Assembly (NCBI GenBank): GCA_946623205.1
Contig: CAMOQV010000041.1
Span: 1 to 9,629, forward strand
Reading direction: 5' to 3'
Length of the DNA stretch: 9,629 nucleotides
Source: an uncultured Clostridia bacterium
GTDB taxonomy: Bacteria > Bacillota > Clostridia > Christensenellales > UBA3700
Shown here: positions 1 through 5,759 of the stretch, one piece after another
How positions within the stretch are numbered: position 1 is the first letter of the stretch
How the letters are laid out: every line of letters begins with the position of its first letter
The notes under the pieces: generated by a model
The model's input: only the letters and a program-made list of their open reading frames with translations
Database searches by the model: none
Told to the model about the DNA's origin: nothing
Program-made: the position numbers and the translations under genes

Positions 1-466
1 TTTCAAAAGGAACAAAGATATGAGAGTTCTGTTTATAGAACCCTGCCATTGCTTTCCCGTTTACTTTTCTAATTGGGATTTGCTCTTTGTTTCTGTATCC
101 AAACTTCTTCTCGCCATGAATAACATCATCAACGTTTGAATCAATTTTGCATGCCCTATCTATACAGTTTTTGATATTGGCTTTTTTAACTTGAAGAGAA
201 TATTCATAATCTACGTGCTGCATATCACAACCGCCGCATCTAAAGAAGATTGGGCAAAGGGGTTTAATTCTATGGCTTGATGCCTCTAAAACTTTTATAA
301 CTTTAGCTCTTGCAAAACTCTTTTTAACTTCAATAACCTGGGCTTTTATCTTTTCGCCTAAAAGAGCGCCATCTATGAATATTACAAGATTATCTAACCT
401 TGCAACGCCTTCGCCCGCCATTCCGATAGATTCTATTTGGACTTCGATAATATCGTCTTTCTTCAT
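1..466 (-). CDS. rlmD: 23S rRNA (uracil-5-)-methyltransferase, RlmD/TrmA family, N-terminal part
   Basis: Partial gene: 155 codons are visible from the ATG at 466 and the reading frame leaves the window at base 1. Residues 1-60 have the pattern of a TRAM RNA-binding domain (GMAGEGVARLDN at 15-26, then DGALLGEKIKAQV). Next come three cysteines, C71-x5-C77-x2-C80, in CPIFFRCGGC, which is the [4Fe-4S] ligand pattern of the RumA/RlmD branch; the fourth ligand should lie outside the window. FGYRNK at 122-127 is another conserved family block. The SAM-binding catalytic domain is not in the window. The family makes 5-methyluridine in 23S rRNA or tRNA using SAM. The exact target (U1939, U747 or tRNA U54) cannot be told from this part, so the symbol is the usual family name. 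The gene starts 14 bases after the ribU stop. There is no clear Shine-Dalgarno sequence upstream; instead a consensus extended -10 sits 8 bases before the ATG. Confidence 0.87.
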   Translation of the reverse strand, partial: MKKDDIIEVQIESIGMAGEGVARLDNLVIFIDGALLGEKIKAQVIEVKKSFARAKVIKVLEASSHRIKPLCPIFFRCGGCDMQHVDYEYSLQVKKANIKNCIDRACKIDSNVDDVIHGEKKFGYRNKEQIPIRKVNGKAMAGFYKQNSHIFVPFE

Positions 467-485
467 ATGATATTATTATATCATA
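466..485. repeat. 20-bp perfect dyad at the ribU/rlmD junction
   Basis: The arms TATGATAT and ATATCATA are exact reverse complements separated by four bases. The dyad covers the ribU stop codon, the putative -10 and the first base of the rlmD ATG. It could be an operator overlapping the promoter or a weak all-A/U-rich hairpin in read-through mRNA. A related, shorter dyad (TTGATA-TAAT-TATCAA) overlaps the pfkA -10. Confidence 0.5.
475..483 (-). promoter_or_regulatory. Extended -10 element directly in front of rlmD
   Basis: On the minus strand TGATATAAT matches the extended -10 consensus (TGnTATAAT) exactly. Its TGA is also the stop codon of ribU. No good -35 is seen at 16-18 bases, which an extended -10 can tolerate. 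Only 8 bases separate TATAAT from the rlmD ATG, so transcription should begin about at 468-466, giving a leaderless or nearly leaderless message. The region is AT-rich, so chance occurrence is possible; no experiment supports the site. Confidence 0.45.
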
Positions 486-1086
486 CTAAGTCTTTATTAT
501 CTTCCTTTTTCTTTTCCGAAAATGCGGCTCTTATGCCTTTTATATATGGAATTTGAATTAGTCCTAAAGATATAGCATACGCAACTCCTACACTTACTCC
601 AAATTGAATAAAGTTAGAAGGGATATCTATTAGTGATATTTCAAAACCAAGAACCATGTTCTCTTCTAATATTCCAAGCAAAATACCACCTCCGACGTAA
701 TAGCCTAATACCATCTCAAGACCGCCGATGATAAATCCAACTATGAATGCTACATAATCTGACCATTTATATTTTGAGGTAAACTTTCTAATAACATTAA
801 TAACTAAACCCGCGAGCAAACCTTCTAGTCCTTTAACTATTAATGTTATTAGCGCATACTCAGGCGCAAATATAAGGTCAGCTATAACAGAGCCCACAGC
901 CCCGCTAACTAAACCACCTATTGGACCTAATATCGCTGATGCCACAAAAATAATGGTGTCCCCGAAATTGATATATCCTCCTGAAGAAGATACCATTGGG
1001 ATTGTAATTGCAATTGTTGCCACAAATGTTAATGCTGCGAAAACAGCAAGGTATGCAACGTACCTAATTTTGTTTTTTCTTTCCAT
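481..1086 (-). CDS. ribU: Riboflavin ECF transporter S component
   Basis: Membrane protein of 201 residues, the usual size of an S component, with about six hydrophobic segments (roughly 9-29, 43-56, 58-73, 77-98, 109-140 and 153-178). The first helix carries an A14-x3-A18 pattern of the kind S components use to contact EcfT. The central block GGYINFGDTIIF (36-47) followed by ILGPIGGLVSGAVGSVIADL is typical of the Pfam 'ECF-type riboflavin transporter, S component' family. Substrate assignment rests mainly on the FMN riboswitch in its leader. The C-terminus is charged (EKKKEDNKDLV) and cytoplasmic. No ecfA or ecfT genes are adjacent, so the S component presumably shares an energizing module encoded elsewhere (group II arrangement). 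The start at 1086 lies 4 bases after the partial Shine-Dalgarno GAGAGG at the end of the riboswitch. rlmD follows after 14 bases on the same strand. Confidence 0.87.
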   Translation of the reverse strand: MERKNKIRYVAYLAVFAALTFVATIAITIPMVSSSGGYINFGDTIIFVASAILGPIGGLVSGAVGSVIADLIFAPEYALITLIVKGLEGLLAGLVINVIRKFTSKYKWSDYVAFIVGFIIGGLEMVLGYYVGGGILLGILEENMVLGFEISLIDIPSNFIQFGVSVGVAYAISLGLIQIPYIKGIRAAFSEKKKEDNKDLV

Positions 1087-1090
1087 TTTT

Positions 1091-1214
1091 CCTCTCTCCC
1101 ATTCGGACTCTACCGGCGGTTCTGGAATCTCACCAGATCAGCTGTTGGGGCTGTCGGACTAGTCTGCTTAAAGCAGCATTACCCACGGTCTGGAATTTCA
1201 CCATGCCCAGAGTA
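1091..1214 (-). ncRNA. FMN riboswitch (RFN element) in the ribU leader
   Basis: Read on the minus strand, the leader contains the paired RFN hallmarks in order: GGGCATGGTGAAATTCC, then AGACCGTGGGTAATG with a CTGCTT/AAGCAG hairpin, AGTCCGACAGCCCC, then CTGGTGAGATTCCAGAACCG, CCGGTAGAGTCCGAATGGGA and a closing GAGAGG. The two GGTGAnATTCC blocks are diagnostic. The P1 helix is formed by ACTCT (1213-1209) pairing within GGGAGAGAGG (1100-1091). The 3' strand of P1 is also the only Shine-Dalgarno-like sequence for ribU, whose ATG begins at 1086, and there is no room for a terminator before the start codon. This indicates translational control: bound FMN stabilises P1 and hides the ribosome binding site. 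Element edges are accurate to a few bases. Confidence 0.95.
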
Positions 1215-1230
1215 TATTTTATTTTATTTC

Positions 1231-1247
1231 CCTACCTTTTCGGTAGG
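1231..1247 (-). other. Hairpin at the predicted 5' end of the ribU transcript
   Basis: CCTACC and GGTAGG form a perfect 6-bp stem with a GAAAA loop on the minus strand. From the promoter at 1256-1283, transcription should start about 1249-1248, so the stem would begin one to three bases from the 5' end. No T tract follows on the minus strand (GAAATAAAATAAAAT), so it does not read as a terminator of that strand. A 5'-terminal stem is known in other mRNAs to slow 5'-dependent decay; that role here is inference. Confidence 0.5.
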
Positions 1248-1255
1248 TTAATAGT

Positions 1256-1283
1256 ATTATATCACTTATTGCACTAAATGCAA
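1256..1283 (-). promoter_or_regulatory. Promoter of the ribU leader
   Basis: The minus strand shows TTGCAT (1283-1278) as a weak -35, a 16-base spacer, and TATAAT (1261-1256) preceded by TGA, giving a full extended -10 (TGATATAAT). It lies about 35-40 bases upstream of the first base of the FMN aptamer and about 165 bases before the ribU ATG, as expected for a riboswitch leader. Confidence 0.65.
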
Positions 1284-1320
1284 GTATATTTTCAATCTTT
1301 TTTTATGTCCTTTTTCGTCC

Positions 1321-1343
1321 TATAATTATATATGGTAAGGGGG
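1321..1343 (+). promoter_or_regulatory. Probable -10 and ribosome binding site of the MFS gene
   Basis: TATAAT at 1321-1326 lies 22 bases before the ATG at 1349. The position expected for -35 (about 1298-1303) is only a T run, so the promoter is incomplete by consensus. AAGGGGG at 1337-1343 is the Shine-Dalgarno candidate, five bases from the ATG. The predicted 5' leader would be only about 16 bases. This promoter is divergent from the ribU promoter, with about 60 bases between the two -10 boxes. Confidence 0.45.
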
Positions 1344-1348
1344 CTTAT

Positions 1349-2704
1349 ATGGAAACAAAAACTATAACTAAAAAAATGTGGTTTATTTTAGTCCTTTTTG
1401 GACTTATTGGACAAATAGCTTGGGCCGTTGAAAATATGTATTTCAATCTATTTGTCTATAACACAATTGCTAAAAGCACATCAACTGTTACTCTTATGGT
1501 TCAGCTAAGTGGTATAACAGCAACTGTTGTTACTCTATTTGCAGGAATCTTTTCTGACAAGATTGGCAATAGACGACACTTCATTTCTATTGGTTATATA
1601 ATATGGGGCCTTATAATTGCTTCGTTTGCTTTTATCTCAACTAAAAACACAATGGCAACTTTCCACATTGAAGATACTGCAAAAGCTATATCTATAACTT
1701 GCATCATTGTAATTATTATGGACTGTGTGATGACATTATTTGGATCAACTGCTAACGATGCTGCATTTAACGCTTGGGTCACAGATAACACAGAAACTTC
1801 TAACCGTGGCAAGGTAGAAGGTATTTTGTCCATAATGCCATTATTTGCCCTACTTATAGTTGCTGGTGGCTTTGGTATTTTAGTTGATGCCATTGGATAT
1901 TCAGGGATGTTTATAGCGCTTGGCTCTCTTGTTGTTATTTCAGGTATAGCCGGACTATTTACAATTAAAGATGCACCACACCTTACTAAATCTAACAATG
2001 TATTTTATAAAGATTTGATATATGGGTTTAAGCCATCTGTTATAAAAGAAAATGTCAACTTCTATATAACACTAATAGCAATGGTAATATATAGCACCGC
2101 TTGCCAAATATTTATGCCTTATTTGATCATCTATCTTCAAGAATATCTACACTTTAGCGTTATCGAATATAGCATCGTTCTTGGCTCTGTAATATTGCTT
2201 GGCGCAGCAGCTGTTGTATTCATAACTCGCGCATCAGACAAATTTAGAAAAGATAAAATGTCATACATATTTACTGGCGTATTTGCTATTGGGTTAATTG
2301 CTATTTATTTTGTTAAGTTTGAAAGTAAAACTGCTAATCTAATATGCCTTGGTATATTTGGTCTTATTATGATTATTGGATACATATCGCTATTATCTTT
2401 GCTTGGAGCATTAGTAAGAGACTACACTCCTGAAGAAAACGCAGGTAAGCTTCAAGGTATTAGAATGATATTCTATGTATTGATTCCTATGTTCGTAGGA
2501 CCAGCAATTGGACAAGCTTTAAATGAATCTCAAGGACTAACATATGTAGATCCAGATACAGGAGCTTTGGCAAACGTTCCAGCACCAGAGATTTTCTTGG
2601 TTGCCGGAATTATTGCATTATTGGTATTTGTTCCATTGATATTCCTAACTAGAAGGATAAACAAAAATTCTAATAAACCAATTGAAGAATCTGAGCAACA
2701 GTAA
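1349..2704 (+). CDS. MFS transporter, 12 membrane helices, substrate unknown
   Basis: Protein of 451 residues with the hydrophobic pattern of a 12-helix major facilitator. The helix 2-3 loop has MFS motif A in the form G66-IFSD70-KIGN-R75-R76. The opening FGLIGQIAWAVENMYFNLFVY region (17-37) resembles the SLC45/GPH-like sugar porter group seen in clostridia. The two halves preserve a matching element, D-x-T-[E/P]-x4-G-K-x2-G-I, at 146-159 and 358-371, reflecting the MFS internal repeat. A polar stretch at about 391-415 (NESQGLTYVDPDTGALANVP) is probably the external loop before the last helix. The cytoplasmic tail is polar (KNSNKPIEESEQQ). It is the only plus-strand gene in the window, divergent from ribU and convergent with the hydrolase gene, whose 3' end it overlaps by 35 bases. 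Neither motif nor context fixes the substrate; a sugar is a guess, and riboflavin export cannot be excluded from sequence. Confidence 0.85.
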   Translation: METKTITKKMWFILVLFGLIGQIAWAVENMYFNLFVYNTIAKSTSTVTLMVQLSGITATVVTLFAGIFSDKIGNRRHFISIGYIIWGLIIASFAFISTKNTMATFHIEDTAKAISITCIIVIIMDCVMTLFGSTANDAAFNAWVTDNTETSNRGKVEGILSIMPLFALLIVAGGFGILVDAIGYSGMFIALGSLVVISGIAGLFTIKDAPHLTKSNNVFYKDLIYGFKPSVIKENVNFYITLIAMVIYSTACQIFMPYLIIYLQEYLHFSVIEYSIVLGSVILLGAAAVVFITRASDKFRKDKMSYIFTGVFAIGLIAIYFVKFESKTANLICLGIFGLIMIIGYISLLSLLGALVRDYTPEENAGKLQGIRMIFYVLIPMFVGPAIGQALNESQGLTYVDPDTGALANVPAPEIFLVAGIIALLVFVPLIFLTRRINKNSNKPIEESEQQ

Positions 2705-3413
2705 TAGCCCATTGCATTTCGTTTGTTATACTAGCTTCCCCATCGCCCTTTTGAGCGCCATATGCGCCAAATTGAGCGTGATTTCCACCTTCTATGACAA
2801 ACTCTTTTGTTGATATAGGACACTTTAGCTTTGCGGCTTCATACTTATTCATTTTTAGAACCTTATCGCAACTACCATACATTTGAAGGCACTTAATATT
2901 TAACGATGACAAGTCCGCCTGTGGGTATGAGCCTAAGAATACTATGCCCTTATATTCAGATGGATTTTTCGAAAGATATTTTGAAGCAACTGTGCCACCC
3001 AAAGAATGACCGCCAATATACCAATTGTTAACATCTTTATAATTATCTTGAATTCCCTTTGGCGCATTTTGATCTAATATAGCTAGATTAAACTTCACTT
3101 CTAACAATAAACATAAGATGCCGTTTTTAGCTAGCTCGTGCATCAAAGGAGCATAAGCTTTTGCTTCTACTTTGCCACCTGGGATAAACACAAAGGCTGA
3201 ATCATAACTGCTTGTTGGCTCAAAAGAATAAAACTTTCCTTGGTTGTGATATTCAACACTTACGCTGTCATCTGATTGAATATACGCTGATATGATACTC
3301 TCGTCTGCATGATAGTACACAGCAACATCAGTAAAAAATGCAATAGTAAAAAGTGCTACTACTGCAATTATTGTTAATATAACTATTAATGAAACTTTTC
3401 TAGCCTTATTCAT
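2670..3413 (-). CDS. Membrane-anchored alpha/beta hydrolase
   Basis: Protein of 247 residues. Residues 5-27 form one uncleaved-looking signal anchor (KVSLIVILTIIAVVALFTIAF), which would place the enzyme outside the membrane. The rest is an alpha/beta hydrolase fold of the small 'hydrolase_5' kind: FVFIPGGKVEAKAYAPL (75-91) before the oxyanion region, the nucleophile elbow G135-H-S137-L-G-G, the acid D183 in YGSCDKV, and the base H212 in EGGNHAQFG. The catalytic triad S137-D183-H212 is therefore complete. The substrate is unknown (ester or peptide-like). The start at 3413 has no ordinary ribosome binding site: the nearest GGGAGG is 14 bases upstream and lies inside the strong hairpin between this gene and the PPi-type PFK gene. 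The stop TAG at 2672-2670 is inside the MFS coding region. No promoter is evident in the 46-base gap, so expression may rely on read-through or on a promoter inside the upstream gene. Confidence 0.82.
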   Translation of the reverse strand: MNKARKVSLIVILTIIAVVALFTIAFFTDVAVYYHADESIISAYIQSDDSVSVEYHNQGKFYSFEPTSSYDSAFVFIPGGKVEAKAYAPLMHELAKNGILCLLLEVKFNLAILDQNAPKGIQDNYKDVNNWYIGGHSLGGTVASKYLSKNPSEYKGIVFLGSYPQADLSSLNIKCLQMYGSCDKVLKMNKYEAAKLKCPISTKEFVIEGGNHAQFGAYGAQKGDGEASITNEMQWAITVAQILQLVY

Positions 3414-3422
3414 ATTGCAAAT

Positions 3423-3454
3423 TTGAGCCTCCCATTTAGGAGGCTCAAGTTTTT
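3423..3454. terminator. Strong hairpin between the PPi-type PFK and hydrolase genes, possible bidirectional terminator
   Basis: Arms TTGAGCCTCC (3423-3432) and GGAGGCTCAA (3439-3448) are perfect reverse complements around a 6-base loop. On the plus strand the stem is followed by GTTTTT (3449-3454), a good intrinsic terminator. On the minus strand, where the flanking genes lie, it is followed only by ATTTGCAAT, a poor U tract, so termination of the pfkA-PPi-PFK unit may be partial. It begins 12 bases after the stop codon of the PPi-type PFK gene. The minus-strand 3' arm also contains the only GGAGG upstream of the hydrolase start. Confidence 0.75.
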
Positions 3455-3459
3455 ACTTA

Positions 3460-4722
3460 TTAAGCTTTTTTACCAGCTTGAACTTTCTTTAGTCTTGCGA
3501 ATCTTGGAAGACCATCTTCAAGTGGAGCTTTGCAATCGCCTTGGATTAGTGGTAAAGCGTAATCAATGTATGCTTGAGATAACATTGTTCCGTTATTAAT
3601 AATCCATTCTTGTGGGATCTTTTGTTCTGTGTTAGCAGCTAATTTTAGAGGAACTGCACTCATCTTGCCCTTATACTTGCCAGATGTCATATCTCTCTTG
3701 ATAACTACCATCTTATCTGTTCTACCTGCAAGTGCATATTTAACAGCTTGAGCACCAGACTTGAAAGCTTCTTCAACGTCAACCTTAGATGCTAAATGAG
3801 CACCACATCTTTGCATTAGAGAGAATTCAATACCTCTTGTCTTGCATCCGAATGTATCTTTACATAAATTAGCTAGCATTTGTCCAACACCACCTAATTG
3901 AACGTGACCAAAGCTATCTTTAGCAACGTTTTCATTCATCTTTTCAGCAACAAGAACTCCGTCTTCTCCTGAAATACCTTCAGATACACAAATCATAACC
4001 TTACCCTTGTTAGCTTCAAATTTAGCTTTAACATCAGCAAGGAATTTTTCTTTTGTAAATGGAACTTCTGGAAGATAGATTAGATCTGGTCCTAATCCCT
4101 TTGTGCAAGCTAAAGCTGAAGCAGCTGTTAACCAACCAGCATGTCTTCCCATAGCTTCTACAACTGTAATCATTGGAGTATCATAAACTGTAGCGTCCAA
4201 TTTTAATTCCATCATTGTTGTTGCAACATATTTAGCTGCTGATGCATATCCTGGGCAGTGATCTGTTCCAAATAAGTCGTTATCAATAGTCTTAGGAACA
4301 CCCATAACTCTCATTTCCCAACCAGACTTCTTCATAAACTTAGAAATCTTGTTACATGTATCCATAGAGTCATTACCACCATTATAGAAGAAGTAACGAA
4401 CATTGTATTTCTTGAATACTTCAAGCATTCTCTTATAATCTGTATCATCTTTCTTTGGATCTGCTAATTTATATCTAACTGAACCTAAAGCTGAAGATGG
4501 AGTGTTCTTTAATAATAACAATTCCTTTTCATCTTCTTGTCCGATATCATAGAAATCTTCGTCTAAAAGACCTCTAATACCATGAGCTAGTCCGTAAACT
4601 TTTGTAATACAGTCGCTGTGCTTTAAAGCTTCTGTAAATACACCTGCTGCGCTTGCGTTAATAACTGAAGATGGACCACCTGATTGTCCAAACATCAATG
4701 CACCAACTAATTTTTCTTTCAT
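3460..4722 (-). CDS. pfp: Phosphofructokinase, PPi-dependent type
   Basis: Cytoplasmic enzyme of 420 residues that phosphorylates fructose 6-phosphate to fructose 1,6-bisphosphate. The PFK fold is clear: GQSGGPSSVINAS (12-24), NGGNDSMDT (114-122), PKTIDND (143-149) with catalytic D147, EAMGRHAGW (189-197), and a GHVQLGG block near residue 270-280. Two positions decide the phosphoryl donor in this family. At the position of E. coli Gly104 this protein has D118, and at Gly124 it has K144; both are the PPi-type residues. The usual GGDD is GGND here (N117), a form I associate with longer clostridial enzymes of about 400-420 residues. PPi is therefore the likely donor and the reaction should be reversible; other polyphosphate donors are not excluded. 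The start at 4722 has GGAGG nine bases upstream. The gene lies 29 bases after pfkA and is probably in the same operon. The C-terminal tail is basic (RLKKVQAGKKA). Confidence 0.92.
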   Translation of the reverse strand: MKEKLVGALMFGQSGGPSSVINASAAGVFTEALKHSDCITKVYGLAHGIRGLLDEDFYDIGQEDEKELLLLKNTPSSALGSVRYKLADPKKDDTDYKRMLEVFKKYNVRYFFYNGGNDSMDTCNKISKFMKKSGWEMRVMGVPKTIDNDLFGTDHCPGYASAAKYVATTMMELKLDATVYDTPMITVVEAMGRHAGWLTAASALACTKGLGPDLIYLPEVPFTKEKFLADVKAKFEANKGKVMICVSEGISGEDGVLVAEKMNENVAKDSFGHVQLGGVGQMLANLCKDTFGCKTRGIEFSLMQRCGAHLASKVDVEEAFKSGAQAVKYALAGRTDKMVVIKRDMTSGKYKGKMSAVPLKLAANTEQKIPQEWIINNGTMLSQAYIDYALPLIQGDCKAPLEDGLPRFARLKKVQAGKKA

Positions 4723-4751
4723 TGAGTAAATCCTCCGTTTTTATTTCTAAA

Positions 4752-5717
4752 TTATTTTCCTAGAGTTAATGCGTATTTGTATAACTCTTCGTTGAACTTT
4801 CTTGGCATTGCTAATGCTTCAGAAATATCATCATCAATTATTTGATTTTGTCTAATACCTACAACTCTTCCGCCTTTGCCTTCGATTAATAGGTTAACTG
4901 CTCTAATTGCAAATTCTGCAGCTAATAATCTATCTTGCATTGAAGGTGTGCCACCTCTTTGAATGTATCCTAATGTTGTAGTCTTAATAGAACCTGTAAC
5001 TCCACCATCTTTTAGTTTTTGCTTTAAAGCTTCTGCCTTGCAAACGCCTTCTGCTAAAACTATGATATCTGAAGTCTTACCAATTCTTTGGTTTGTTTTA
5101 ATTTTTCTTACTAATTCTTTTTCATCAAATGGCAACTCTGGAACCAAGATTGATTCTGCACCGCCACCGATACCTGCATATAAAGCAATATCTCCACACT
5201 TTCTACCCATAACTTCAATAATACAAACTCTATCATGAGATGTCATTGTATCTCTTAAGTTATTGATTGCACTCAATACAGTGTTTACTGTTGTATCGAA
5301 TCCTAATGTGTAATCTGTATATGATAAATCGTTATCAATTGTTCCTGGGATACCAATTGTTTTAACGCCGAAATCAACAAACAAATCTTTTGCACCTCTA
5401 AAGCTACCGTCACCACCGATTACTACTAATCCGTCGATTCCGTATGCTTCTAAGTTTTCTGCAGCGATTTGTCTATAATCTTTTTGTATAAATTCTTCGC
5501 ATCTTGAAGTTTTTAAAATTGTTCCGCCTCTTTGAATGATATCTGAAACAGAACGTCTATTCATTTGGAAAATTTTATTATTAATTAAACCAGTATAGCC
5601 TCTTTCTACTCCATATACTTCAAGCCCTTGCTCGATAGCATATCTAGTTACGGCTCTGATTGCAGCATTCATGCCAGGGGCATCGCCACCACTTGTTAAT
5701 ACAGCTATTTTTCTCAT
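4752..5717 (-). CDS. pfkA: ATP-dependent 6-phosphofructokinase
   Basis: Cytoplasmic glycolytic enzyme of 321 residues, the standard length of bacterial PfkA. Motifs run as in the E. coli enzyme with nearly the same numbering: TSGGDAPGMNAAIR (8-21), GGDGS (101-105) with Gly104 as in ATP users, PGTIDND (124-130) with catalytic D128, and MGR (170-172). R21, R25, R55 and E188 match residues of the ADP/PEP effector site in E. coli PfkA, so allosteric control is likely. The fructose-6-phosphate segment reads K245-TTTLG-Y251-IQRGG; most PfkA proteins have Arg and His where this one has K245 and Y251. The start at 5717 has AAAGGAG ten bases upstream. dnaE precedes it by 115 bases containing a probable promoter, and the PPi-type PFK gene follows after 29 bases. 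Confidence 0.96.
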   Translation of the reverse strand: MRKIAVLTSGGDAPGMNAAIRAVTRYAIEQGLEVYGVERGYTGLINNKIFQMNRRSVSDIIQRGGTILKTSRCEEFIQKDYRQIAAENLEAYGIDGLVVIGGDGSFRGAKDLFVDFGVKTIGIPGTIDNDLSYTDYTLGFDTTVNTVLSAINNLRDTMTSHDRVCIIEVMGRKCGDIALYAGIGGGAESILVPELPFDEKELVRKIKTNQRIGKTSDIIVLAEGVCKAEALKQKLKDGGVTGSIKTTTLGYIQRGGTPSMQDRLLAAEFAIRAVNLLIEGKGGRVVGIRQNQIIDDDISEALAMPRKFNEELYKYALTLGK

Positions 5718-5750
5718 AGATTAATAACTCCTTTCCCCTTAACCTTGATA

Positions 5751-5759
5751 ATTATATCA
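5751..5759 (-). promoter_or_regulatory. Extended -10 of the pfkA promoter, inside a dyad
   Basis: On the minus strand TGATATAAT matches the extended -10 consensus and lies 34 bases before the pfkA ATG, predicting a leader of about 27 bases that includes the AAAGGAG ribosome binding site. No convincing -35 is present. The -10 sits in the inverted repeat TTGATA-TAAT-TATCAA (5745-5760), extendable by a G-T wobble and a C-G pair on the outside, a possible operator. The rest of the dnaE-pfkA gap is very AT-rich, with only an imperfect AT hairpin (5781-5799). No GC-rich terminator follows dnaE, so read-through from dnaE is also possible. Confidence 0.5.

Noticed and set aside
953..1162. Plus-strand reading frame of 69 codons across the ribU start and riboswitch
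   Set aside because: It lies antisense to the N-terminus of ribU and the FMN aptamer, whose conservation fully explains the sequence.
1594..1998. Minus-strand reading frame of 134 codons inside the MFS gene
   Set aside because: Shadow of the MFS coding frame. The translation has no recognisable domain and the MFS protein reads cleanly through.
2655..2700. Weak stem with a T run after the hydrolase stop as a minus-strand terminator
   Set aside because: AGATTCT/AGAATTT is short, AT-rich, needs a G-U pair and has a 14-base loop; not convincing enough to annotate.
3414..3430. ATT codon nine bases upstream as the true hydrolase start, five bases after GGAGG
   Set aside because: ATT starts are very rare and the added residues would place polar codons before a normal Met-Asn-Lys signal anchor; ATG at 3413 kept.
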